A stretch of 64,000 nt of DNA from Paraburkholderia haematera (GTDB lineage Bacteria; Pseudomonadota; Gammaproteobacteria; Burkholderiales; Burkholderiaceae). Each line of letters starts with the position of its first letter. The first letter of the stretch is position 1. The translations under genes were made by a program, and so were the position numbers. Location: the NCBI RefSeq assembly GCF_905220975.1, contig NZ_CAJNBK010000006.1:62001-126000 (forward strand). Reading direction: 5' to 3'. Of this stretch, positions 26,352 through 33,796 are shown piece by piece. The notes below the pieces were generated by a model. That model was given only the letters and a program-made list of their open reading frames with translations. It was not told the DNA's origin and did not search any database.

Positions 26352-26819
26352 TCAGTGTCGCACCGCAACGGTCTCCTCCGCGTCTACGTCTGCGCTTGTC
26401 GCGCCTTGAGTGGGGGCTTGTTTGCACGCTGTAGCCTCTGCCTTAGGCGAAGCTTTCTCAGCCGCTTTTGATGTCTCTTCAAGAAGACGCGCCGCACGAC
26501 TCGCGGTGATGCGGCTTTGAGGGACGCCCTTCGCATCGAGCGCGATGACCTGATACAGCTCGCGGTCGCATTCGAGTTCCCGCTGATACTGCTCGGCCGT
26601 GTCGACCAGCAATTCAAGCAAGGTTTGTTGGCGCCGTCTTTCGTCGCTCGTGATGGCAGGATTCCTACACATTGAGGACGCAAGTGTGATCAGCGTATTC
26701 AGTTTGCTCAACTGCCGGTCGCAAAGATGGAAGGCAGACAGCGCAAGCTTTTCATACTGGAGCGCGTCGACAGGCGGGCGTGAAGCGGGTTGAGTTTGTT
26801 TTGTTGGTTTGCTGCTCAT
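26352..26819 (-). CDS. Hypothetical protein, helix-rich, next to a candidate structured RNA
   Basis: A 155-residue soluble protein. The N-terminal part (PPVDALQYEKLALSAFHLCD) and middle (TSDERRRQQTLLELLV, AEQYQRELECDREL) look mostly helical and charged; the tail is low-complexity, rich in Ala, Lys and Glu. I recognise no family. It lies immediately downstream, on the same strand, of a candidate structured RNA ending near 26900, with an 80-base gap. Such an arrangement (small RNA then gene) resembles phage or plasmid antirepressor units, but nothing in this protein itself shows a phage function. Confidence 0.6.
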   Translation of the reverse strand: MSSKPTKQTQPASRPPVDALQYEKLALSAFHLCDRQLSKLNTLITLASSMCRNPAITSDERRRQQTLLELLVDTAEQYQRELECDRELYQVIALDAKGVPQSRITASRAARLLEETSKAAEKASPKAEATACKQAPTQGATSADVDAEETVAVRH

Positions 26820-26904
26820 AGTGCGACCTCCCTGGTACTTCTCGGATCGCCCGACACTCGCTTACAGATAGGGTGAGCGGGCACGTAGAGGGATTGGAAG
26901 ACCG

Positions 26905-27057
26905 GGGCAAAAACAAACCGGCGAGCCTTGCGGCTCCCCCCCTACGTCCCGCCCATTGAAATATAGACGTGCAGACGTAGACGCACGACCCGCCTGGGCG
27001 GGTGTGCGGTTAATGCCACAGGCTTCCAAACCTGGCCGCTGGGTGTTTCCCAGCGGC
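26905..27057 (-). ncRNA. Candidate structured RNA, C4-antisense-RNA-like
   Basis: Read leftward, the stretch folds into successive hairpins: CCGCTGGG-AAACA-CCCAGCGG; CAGG-TTTGGAAG-CCTG; CCGCC-CA-GGCGG; and last GAGCC-GCAA-GGCTC followed by TTTGTTTTTG, which is a terminator-like end. A perfect TATAAT (27064-27069) sits just before the first hairpin, placing the start near 27057. From memory the first two hairpins resemble phage-type C4 antisense RNAs, but I cannot run the covariance model. The downstream gene at 26819 is on the same strand. Confidence 0.45.
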
Positions 27058-27063
27058 TCGAAG

Positions 27064-27069
27064 ATTATA
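27064..27069 (-). promoter_or_regulatory. -10 box in front of the structured RNA candidate
   Basis: The minus strand reads TATAAT, a perfect sigma-70 -10. A GTGACA at 27090-27095 could be the -35, but with a 20-base spacer that is longer than ideal. Confidence 0.45.
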
Positions 27070-27166
27070 AATCAGGGTGGGGTAGCACTTGTCACTTGTT
27101 CAGGCTAAGTGATCAACTTTGGCCGTTCGGATAAGGCCTCGGCAAATTCAAGGGCCATGTTTCGTT

Positions 27167-27221
27167 TAACGGCCCTCATAAGGGCTATTAAATGACTTAA
27201 TGGCCCGTATGAGGGCTGTTA
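27167..27221. repeat. Long imperfect inverted repeat with a 5-base loop
   Basis: Two 25-base arms match at 22 positions around the loop ATGAC; the innermost part is ATTAA/TTAAT. Each arm also folds on itself (GCCCT-CATA-AGGGC on the left, GCCC-GTATGA-GGGC on the right), so the DNA could form either one long or two short hairpins. A further AGGGCCAT lies at 27150. Confidence 0.8.
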
Positions 27222-27313
27222 TACAGAATGGCTCCGAGATCTGACCGGTAAAGAATGGGCGCGAGCCCGGCGCAACGAACCCGTCAGCAAAGAAGCGCCT
27301 GGCTCTGCTCGCC

Positions 27314-28183
27314 TCACTCCATCTTCAACACCTCTTCCCGCATCCACGCCGCAAACGCCTGAACATGCTCAAGCGCCGCGTGGCGTTGCGCCACGTCGAG
27401 CCAATAGCCGAACGGCCCGGTCACTTCGACGTCGGAGAATCGCGCCAGACTCCCATCCGCGAGTTCATCGACGATCATGTTCCGATCGACAACCGCCAGC
27501 CCCGCTCCCTTGCGCGCGGCGCGGATCGCCTGTTCGAGCGTGGAGAATTCGGTGCCGTTTTCCGCATAACGCGCGGGCATGCCCGCCTTCGCCAGCCAAC
27601 TCGGCCAAAGATCCAGCCTCGCCTCGTTATGCAGCACATGCAGCGCGGGCATATGCTCGAGCAGCATGTCGAGCGGTTCGCCGAGCAAGCGCGGTGCGCC
27701 GACCAGCACGTGGCGTTCGATCATCAGCAGTTCGGAATGGGCATCGGCAAGCGCGTGGCGGCCGAAGCGGATGTTGCAATGACAGTCGTCCGTGGCTGAA
27801 GTGCGAATGGAAAGTTCGACGTCGGGTAACTCATCGCCTAACGAACCAAGCCGCGGCGAGAACCACTGCGTCGCGAAGGTGGGCGGTACGGCGAGCACGA
27901 GGCGGCGGCGTCCTTTGGCCGAGCTGATCTGACGGAAGCCACGCTCGATCGTGTCGAAGGCTTCGGAGAGGCAGGGCAGGAATTGCTGGCCCGCCGGCGT
28001 CAAACGAATACCCTTATGATCGCGCTCGAACAGTTTCGCGCCGAGCGATTCCTCGAGCAGCTTGATCTGCCGGCTCACCGCGCCTTGCGTCACGCATAGT
28101 GCAGTGGCGGCGCGATTGAAGCTCATATGGCGAGCCGTCTCTTCGAAGAAGCGCAACGCGATCAGCGATGGCAAGCGCCGCAT
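27314..28183 (-). CDS. LysR-type transcriptional regulator (GcvA-like)
   Basis: A 289-residue LysR protein. The N-terminal helix-turn-helix (LRFFEETARHMSFNRAATALCVTQGAVSRQIKLLEESLG) is of the GcvA/AmpR group, and the effector-binding domain follows with VVDRNMIVDELADG. Its target is unknown. It is transcribed away from the Pat-type acetyltransferase gene across 365 bases, so divergent control of that gene is possible but not shown. A CxH-rich patch DDCHCNIRFG in the effector domain is a little unusual. Confidence 0.9.
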   Translation of the reverse strand: MRRLPSLIALRFFEETARHMSFNRAATALCVTQGAVSRQIKLLEESLGAKLFERDHKGIRLTPAGQQFLPCLSEAFDTIERGFRQISSAKGRRRLVLAVPPTFATQWFSPRLGSLGDELPDVELSIRTSATDDCHCNIRFGRHALADAHSELLMIERHVLVGAPRLLGEPLDMLLEHMPALHVLHNEARLDLWPSWLAKAGMPARYAENGTEFSTLEQAIRAARKGAGLAVVDRNMIVDELADGSLARFSDVEVTGPFGYWLDVAQRHAALEHVQAFAAWMREEVLKME

Positions 28184-28548
28184 AAATCACCTTCTGTCTC
28201 GTTGTTCATCCGTACAGGCTGGTTGATGTCGGGGCAGCACCGCCGCTGAATGCGTGTTCGTGCCGCGCGTTGTCTCCGACCCGCGCTGCCGGCGGTTAGG
28301 CGGTTAATCAGCCGGCACATCTTGAAAGGCAAACGTGCCGTTCGGCGTCCAGAGGATTGTCGCATTCCGGCTCATTATTTTGCCTGAGTGCGCTAAAAAA
28401 ATTCTGGGGCGCGTTGGCGCGGATCAAGTGGATTTTCTCACGCGTTGCGCCAGGGCTTCAGAAGCGCCGCGCAAGCCCCCGACTTCGCCTATCCTGACGA
28501 TGACGCGCGCCTCGCTGCCGATGCGCCTTCTCACTCTGCGGAGCCCTC
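28184..28548. other. Divergent intergenic region between LysR and Pat-type genes
   Basis: 365 bases without a supported gene. An A-rich stretch (CTAAAAAAATTC near 28390) is the only notable base-composition feature. LysR-type boxes (T-N11-A) are too loose to call here. Confidence 0.4.
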
Positions 28549-31014
28549 GTGACCGTACGTAATCTCGACGCCTTGTTCCGCCCCAAATCCGTCGCCGTGA
28601 TCGGCGCTTCCGAGCGGCCGGGCAGCACCGGTGCGATGGTGTGGTCGCGCGTGCTGGAAGGCGGCTTCGAAGGGCCCGTCTGGGCGGTCAATCCGAAATA
28701 CGAAACGCTAGGCGGCCACGCGGTGATCGGCGATGCCGGCGATTTGCCGCAAGCGCCGACCGTCGCGGTGATCTGTACGCCGCCCGCCAGCTGGCCAGGC
28801 ATCATCCATAAGCTCGGCGGCTTGGGTACACGCGCGGCGATCATCGTCGGCGAGGTACGTTGTGATGAGGACCGCCTGCACCTGCGGCATGCGCTCTCGG
28901 CAGCGCGGCCGCATCTGTTGCGCATTGTCGGGCCCGGCAGCCTCGGCGTGGTGTCACCCGCGCTGCACGCGCATTTCGGCGCGCCGTCCTGCACGGTGAA
29001 GGCGGGGGGCGTCGCGTGGGTTTCGCAATCGAATGCGCTGACGAATGCCGTGCTCGGCTGGGCGCACGCGCGCGGGCTCGGATTTTCACACGCGGTGGCG
29101 CTGGGCGACGAGGCCGACGTCGATGCTGGCGACGTACTCGATTACCTGGCAAGCGACCCGGGCACGCGCGCCATCCTGCTCGAACTGGACTCGGTGCGAG
29201 CGGCGCGCAAATTCATGTCGGCGGCTCGCGCGGCGGCGCGCAACAAGCCGGTGCTGGCGTTGCGCTCGGGCCGCGCGGATCCCGCCGACGGGCTCTACAC
29301 CGCCGCATTTCGCCGCGCTGGCATGGTGCGGGTGGACGCGCTCGACGATCTGCTCGATGAAATCGAGACCCTTGGCGTGGGCCGCGTGGCAGCGGGTGCC
29401 ACGGCGACGCTGATCACCAGCGACCGCGGCCTTGCCACGCTCGCTTGCGACGCATTCGCCGCGGCCGGCGACACGCTTGCGCCGTGGCCTGCCGAAGCGG
29501 ACGCCGCGCTAACTGCAGCGCTGCCGTACGCGGTTGCCGGCAACCCGTTGCAACTCGGCGACGACGCCCGTCCGGAGCATTTCGGCACCGCCCTCAAGCT
29601 GCTCGCCGAGCATCGCAGCACCGGTACGGCGTTCGTGGTCCACGCGTCGACGCATGGCGCGCCGGTCGGCGAGGTCGCGCAGGCGCTGATCGCGAATCAG
29701 CGCTTTGCGTATCGCGGTTTGCTCGCGTGCTTTTTTGGCGGTGTGGATGCCGCGACGCGCGACGCATTGCACGCGCAAGGCATACCGGTTCATACGACGC
29801 CGCAGCGGCTCGCCCGCGCGTTCGCCCGGCTGGTCGACTACCGGATGGGCCGCGAGCTGCTGATGCAGACGCCGGAGGATTTGCCCGCGCAGGTTCCCGA
29901 AGCGATCGACGCCGCTCAGGCGCAAGCACGCGCCGCGCTCGCGGCAGGTGAGCACCAACTAACCGGCGAAGCGGCGGCAACGTTTCTCGAGCGCTTCGGG
30001 CTAAGCGTCGAGCCGTATGTGGGCGGACAGCCGGAACCAACGGCCGAAAAGCGCACGGAGCGGGAACCGGACCCTTGCGCGGACCCGGCCGCCGTGCGGG
30101 CCAGAAAGCCCGTCGTCGACATCGCCGTCGAGCTTCACGACGACGACAACTTCGGCCCCGTTTTCCGCTTCACCGCGCCGCCGGCGGATGGCGTCTCCGA
30201 CCCGCTGCGCGTCTACGGCCTGCCCCCGCTGAACCCCATGCTCGCGCGCGATATCGTTACGCGTTCGCGCTACGCACGGCTAGTTGCACCGGAGCCCGCC
30301 TTGGCCGCTTTGACAGCACTGTCGCAAGCGGTCTGCGACGTCAAGGAGATCGTCGGCCTCGCCTTGACGCTGCGGGTATTCAGCGACCATGTCGTCGTGG
30401 TTGAGCCAACCTTGACGATCGCCGCGACGCGCAGCCGGCTCGCGATCGTGCCCTATCCGCGCCGCTTCGAAGAGACGCTCGACTGGCAAGGCGTGCGGGT
30501 GACGGTGCGGCCAATCCGCCCGGAAGACGAAGCCGCGCATCACGATTTCGTCGAAGCGATGACGCCGGAAGATTTGCGCTTGCGGTTTTTCGGCGCGGTC
30601 GGCAGCTTCGACCACTCGCAGCTCGCGCGCATGACCCAGATCGACTACGACCGCGAGATGGCGCTGATTGCAACCGTGACGAGCGAAGAGGGTTTCACGC
30701 GGACGTTGGGCGTGGTGCGAGCGGTAGCCGATCCCGACAACGAAACGGCCGAGTTCGCCGCCGCCGTGCGCTCCGACCAGAAGGGCCGCCGCCTCGGACA
30801 ATTGCTGATGGACCGCATCATCAAGTACGCGCGGGCTCGCGGCATCCATTGGCTGGTCGGCGAGGCGTTACGTGAAAATGGGCCGATGATCGCGCTGGCA
30901 AAATCGTGTGGTTTCACGATTACGCCGACGGAGGATCCCGGCGTGGTGGGCTTCAGAATGGCGCTGGATGAACCGGCGGAGCCAGACGCGGCCGTGCTCG
31001 GATCGAGCAGCTAG
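28549..31014 (+). CDS. Protein lysine acetyltransferase of the Pat/YfiQ type (degenerate acyl-CoA synthetase + GNAT)
   Basis: An 821-residue fusion. Residues ~1-470 resemble the alpha part of ADP-forming acyl-CoA synthetases (LFRPKSVAVIGASERPGSTG; VSQSNALTNAVLGWA). The middle beta part is shortened: just after AAATFLERFGLSVEPY the usual ATP-grasp core with the lysine- and KSDVGG-type motif is missing. The C-terminal ~190 residues form an intact GNAT domain (VRPIRPEDEAAHHDFVEAM, RRLGQLLMDRIIKYARARG, ALAKSCGF). In known Pat enzymes the GNAT domain acetylates lysines (e.g. of acetyl-CoA synthetase) and the large domain is regulatory, so loss of synthetase activity is expected. The start is GTG at 28549 (MTVRNLDALF). 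Confidence 0.88.
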   Translation: MTVRNLDALFRPKSVAVIGASERPGSTGAMVWSRVLEGGFEGPVWAVNPKYETLGGHAVIGDAGDLPQAPTVAVICTPPASWPGIIHKLGGLGTRAAIIVGEVRCDEDRLHLRHALSAARPHLLRIVGPGSLGVVSPALHAHFGAPSCTVKAGGVAWVSQSNALTNAVLGWAHARGLGFSHAVALGDEADVDAGDVLDYLASDPGTRAILLELDSVRAARKFMSAARAAARNKPVLALRSGRADPADGLYTAAFRRAGMVRVDALDDLLDEIETLGVGRVAAGATATLITSDRGLATLACDAFAAAGDTLAPWPAEADAALTAALPYAVAGNPLQLGDDARPEHFGTALKLLAEHRSTGTAFVVHASTHGAPVGEVAQALIANQRFAYRGLLACFFGGVDAATRDALHAQGIPVHTTPQRLARAFARLVDYRMGRELLMQTPEDLPAQVPEAIDAAQAQARAALAAGEHQLTGEAAATFLERFGLSVEPYVGGQPEPTAEKRTEREPDPCADPAAVRARKPVVDIAVELHDDDNFGPVFRFTAPPADGVSDPLRVYGLPPLNPMLARDIVTRSRYARLVAPEPALAALTALSQAVCDVKEIVGLALTLRVFSDHVVVVEPTLTIAATRSRLAIVPYPRRFEETLDWQGVRVTVRPIRPEDEAAHHDFVEAMTPEDLRLRFFGAVGSFDHSQLARMTQIDYDREMALIATVTSEEGFTRTLGVVRAVADPDNETAEFAAAVRSDQKGRRLGQLLMDRIIKYARARGIHWLVGEALRENGPMIALAKSCGFTITPTEDPGVVGFRMALDEPAEPDAAVLGSSS

Positions 31015-31057
31015 CCGCGGACTTCAGCGTTAGGATTTGAGCAATAAAACTTAAGCG

Positions 31058-31603
31058 TCAGGCCGGCAGCTTGGCCAACGCTTCGTCGACCTGCACGCGG
31101 GTCACCGACAACTCTTCCAGCAACGCTTCGGCGTACACCGCGCCGGTCTCGCGCTCCAGACGCGCGATGGTCGCCGCGCAACGGTTCGCGTCCTTCAGCG
31201 TCGCGATGAACGACTTCACCGATTCACCCGCCTTGAAGGCATCGAACAGCGGCACGCGGATGTCGTCCGGCAGCGGACGCGCCGTCCATTGGTACGGCTT
31301 GCCGTTGTAAGTGAACGAAGGCGGCAGCACGCGTTCTTTCTTTGCGGCCGGAATCAGGCCGAAGGTGCGCGCGGCGTCGCCAATCTGTTCGGCCGAAAAC
31401 AGCTCGTCCGGGCTGATGTCGAATTGCTGAATGAAGGTCTCGATGCTTTGCATCGCCGCGGCGCGGTCGTCGCGGCGCTTTTGCGCATGAGCGACGATGT
31501 CGCGCAGTTCGTCGGCTTCTTCAGGCGTGATCGTGAAGCTCGACTGCTTCTGCTGGAGTTCGGAAAAACGCAGGAATTCGGAATCGGTCAGAAGTTTCGC
31601 CAT
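31058..31603 (-). CDS. Hypothetical protein with H-NS-like linker and tail
   Basis: A 181-residue soluble protein. Two pieces recall H-NS: the linker IETFIQQFDISPDELFS and the tail YNGKPYQWTARPLPDDIR, which sits where H-NS proteins carry YRNP..TWSGRGR. The basic GRGR core is absent, so DNA binding is doubtful. The N-terminal part (EFLRFSELQQKQSSFTIT) and the C-terminal part are helical. Its stop is 43 bases from the convergent Pat-type gene. I would call it an unassigned protein distantly related to H-NS; it could also bind H-NS as a modulator. Confidence 0.6.
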   Translation of the reverse strand: MAKLLTDSEFLRFSELQQKQSSFTITPEEADELRDIVAHAQKRRDDRAAAMQSIETFIQQFDISPDELFSAEQIGDAARTFGLIPAAKKERVLPPSFTYNGKPYQWTARPLPDDIRVPLFDAFKAGESVKSFIATLKDANRCAATIARLERETGAVYAEALLEELSVTRVQVDEALAKLPA

Positions 31604-31680
31604 TGCTTGATCGTTGAGCGCGCACGAGTGAACCCATGCGGCGTGATTTTTGAGAGGGTCGCCATTCTAAACCATGTGCG

Positions 31681-32469
31681 CTAGACGGCCGCTTCCCGAA
31701 ACATCGACAGCGCTTGCACCGTCTCGCGCAGCAGCGCCGTCGCCCCCTCCAGCGTCGGCGCCACGTATTCGTCGATGCGCCGCAAGTACGGGCAGGTCAG
31801 CGCCGCGATCGCCTGGCCGGACGGCCCCTGGACCGGGAAGGTGACGTCGGTCACGCCGAACGTCTGCTGGCTGTCCTTTTGCGAAAACCCCGCCGCGCGA
31901 ATCCGCTCGCAGGTCTGTTCCAGGACATCGCGATCGATCGTGACTTCGCCCTTCACCTTGGTGTGCTCGGCCAGCATCTGTTCGCGCTGCTCGATGGTTT
32001 GGAACGCGAGCATCACGCGGCCCGACCCCGTATCGATCAGGCCGACCCGCGAACCGAGCCGCACCGACATCCCCCACGTGCCCGGTCCATCCACTTGCGC
32101 GATCACCAGCAGATTGCCGCGATCGTATACCGCCAGATGACACGATTGCTCGGCGGCATCGGCAAAGCGCTGCATCAGCGGCAGCGCTTCGGCGATCAGC
32201 CGGTTCATCGGCGGATGACGATGCGCGAGCGCATACAGCTTAAGACTCAACGAATAACGGTCGCCCCCCGCGGAGCGCACCACGTATTGCCGCGCGACCA
32301 GCCGTTCGAGCATCCGGTACATCTCGCTCGCGTTGCGTCCCAGCAGTTTGGTGATTTCGGCGCGCGTCAGCCCCTCTTTCTGCTCGGCGAGCAGCTCGAG
32401 TATGTCGAGACCCTTGTCCAGCGCGGGGGCGCGGTAACGGTCGCCGTCGTCTTTGTCTTCTGCGTCCAT
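31681..32469 (-). CDS. IclR-family transcriptional regulator
   Basis: A 262-residue IclR regulator. The winged helix (LDILELLAEQKEGLTRAEITKLLGR) is followed by the effector-binding domain (SRVGLIDTGSGRVMLAFQT, GFSQKDSQQTFGVTDVTFPV, IAALTCPYL). The frame opens further to 32565; the start at 32469 is chosen because GGAG lies about 11 bases upstream and the protein then begins close to the DNA-binding domain. It diverges from the sugar transport and catabolism operon that starts at 32747, and is therefore its probable regulator, with a sugar or sugar acid as ligand. Confidence 0.9.
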   Translation of the reverse strand: MDAEDKDDGDRYRAPALDKGLDILELLAEQKEGLTRAEITKLLGRNASEMYRMLERLVARQYVVRSAGGDRYSLSLKLYALAHRHPPMNRLIAEALPLMQRFADAAEQSCHLAVYDRGNLLVIAQVDGPGTWGMSVRLGSRVGLIDTGSGRVMLAFQTIEQREQMLAEHTKVKGEVTIDRDVLEQTCERIRAAGFSQKDSQQTFGVTDVTFPVQGPSGQAIAALTCPYLRRIDEYVAPTLEGATALLRETVQALSMFREAAV

Positions 32470-32746
32470 CGTCAGGGTGGCTCCGTGTGTTGTTCTCATT
32501 ATCTGGCGCTGAGTGTAAGTGCGTGGTGAATCTGACGCGAGATGGCGGTCGTCCAGGGAAAACACGGACGGTTAATGCAGTGCAGATTGCTTGACTTCAA
32601 AAAGTCCGTATATGAATAATACGTTCATTGGTGAATTTTCATCAATACCGATAAGACGACAAGACGATAAGAAAGCGCAGGACGCAGTGCCCGTCATTCA
32701 GCATGGCCGGATCACGCAGTTCAACAACGCAAGTTAGGAGACAACC

Positions 32747-33796
32747 ATGTCGTTCGCAAAGGGGCCGTTCGCGGCTCGCCGTGGGTTCCGGAGTTCGCTA
32801 TTTGCCGCAGCGGCGGCAGCTTGCGTCGCCGGCCTTGCCGTCAGCAGTGCCGCGCAGGCCGCCGAGGCCGGCAAGGTCGGTCTCGGTCTGCCGCTTCTTA
32901 CGTCGCCGTTCTGGCAGTCGTACAACAACTATCTGCCCAAGTACGCGAAGGACATGGGCATCGATATCCTCTCGCCGGTCAATTCGAACGGCGATCCCGC
33001 CCAGCAGATTACCGACATGAACAACCTGCTGAACCTCGGTGCGAAGGGCATCGTGGTCGGCCCGCTGGATTCGGCGGCGATTAGCCGCGCGCTCGATGCA
33101 GCGGCGGCGAAGAACGTGCCGGTGGTTGCCGTCGACGTCGCGCCGACGCAAGGCAAGGTCGCGATGGTGGTGCGCGCCGACAACCACGCCTATGGCGAGA
33201 AGGCGTGCAAGTACATTGGCGAGCATGTGAAGTCGGGCAAGGTCGTGCAGATCATGGGCGACCTGGCCTCAGTGAACGGGCGCGACCGCTCCGAAGCGTT
33301 CCGCTCGTGTTTGAAGGGTTTCCCGGGTTTGTCGCTGCTGGAAATTCCGGCAGCCTGGAAGGGCGATGTCGCGGCTACCGCGCTCGACAGTCTGCTCACC
33401 GCGAATCCTGACGTGAAGGCGATCTACATGCAGGCGGGCGGCGTCTATCTGTCGCCGACGCTGCAAACTCTGCGCCGCAAGCAGATGCTGTTTCCGGTCG
33501 GCAACGCAAAGCACGTTGTGATTGTCAGTAACGACGGCATTCCTCAGGAGTTCGACGCAATCCGTCGCGGCGATATCGACGCCACCATTTCGCAGCCCGC
33601 CGATTCCTACGCGAAATACGGTCTTTTCTATATCAAGGCCGCGTTGGCCGGGCAGACCTTCAAGCCGGGCCCGACGGATCACGGCAGCAACATTATCCAG
33701 CTGGCGCCGGGCATTCTTGAAGATCAATTGCCCGCGCCGCTCGTCACGAAGTCGAATGTCGACGACAAAGCGCTGTGGGGCAATACCGTTAAATGA
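32747..33796 (+). CDS. Sugar ABC transporter, periplasmic substrate-binding protein
   Basis: A 349-residue type I periplasmic binding protein of the ribose/galactose (CUT2) group. A twin-arginine-like N-terminus and hydrophobic core form a signal peptide ending SAAQAAEA. The mature fold has DILSPVNSNGDPAQQITDMNNLL, AKGIVVGPLDSAAI and VIVSNDGIPQEFDAIRRGDID. It delivers sugar to the permease and ATPase encoded next. AGGAGA lies eight bases before the ATG. Operon context (dehydrogenase, lactonase, dehydratase, SDR, FAH hydrolase) suggests L-fucose or a similar sugar. Confidence 0.93.
   Translation: MSFAKGPFAARRGFRSSLFAAAAAACVAGLAVSSAAQAAEAGKVGLGLPLLTSPFWQSYNNYLPKYAKDMGIDILSPVNSNGDPAQQITDMNNLLNLGAKGIVVGPLDSAAISRALDAAAAKNVPVVAVDVAPTQGKVAMVVRADNHAYGEKACKYIGEHVKSGKVVQIMGDLASVNGRDRSEAFRSCLKGFPGLSLLEIPAAWKGDVAATALDSLLTANPDVKAIYMQAGGVYLSPTLQTLRRKQMLFPVGNAKHVVIVSNDGIPQEFDAIRRGDIDATISQPADSYAKYGLFYIKAALAGQTFKPGPTDHGSNIIQLAPGILEDQLPAPLVTKSNVDDKALWGNTVK

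Larger units (their letters stand above)
26820..27313. other. Gene-free region with structured RNA candidate and long inverted repeat
   Basis: About 490 bases between an unknown gene and a LysR gene. It holds a candidate structured RNA (26905-27057, minus strand), a TATAAT box in front of it, and a long imperfect inverted repeat (27167-27221). The base composition right of 27060 is lower in GC than neighbours. No coding frame here is credible. Confidence 0.6.

Noticed and set aside
26988..27060. Possible tRNA, from a CTTCCAA-like loop in CAGGCTTCCAAACCTG
   Set aside because: The loop would have eight bases with a four-pair stem, and there is no T-arm (no GGTTCGAATCC-type element) or acceptor stem. 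The neighbouring strong hairpins and minus-strand TATAAT fit another RNA better.
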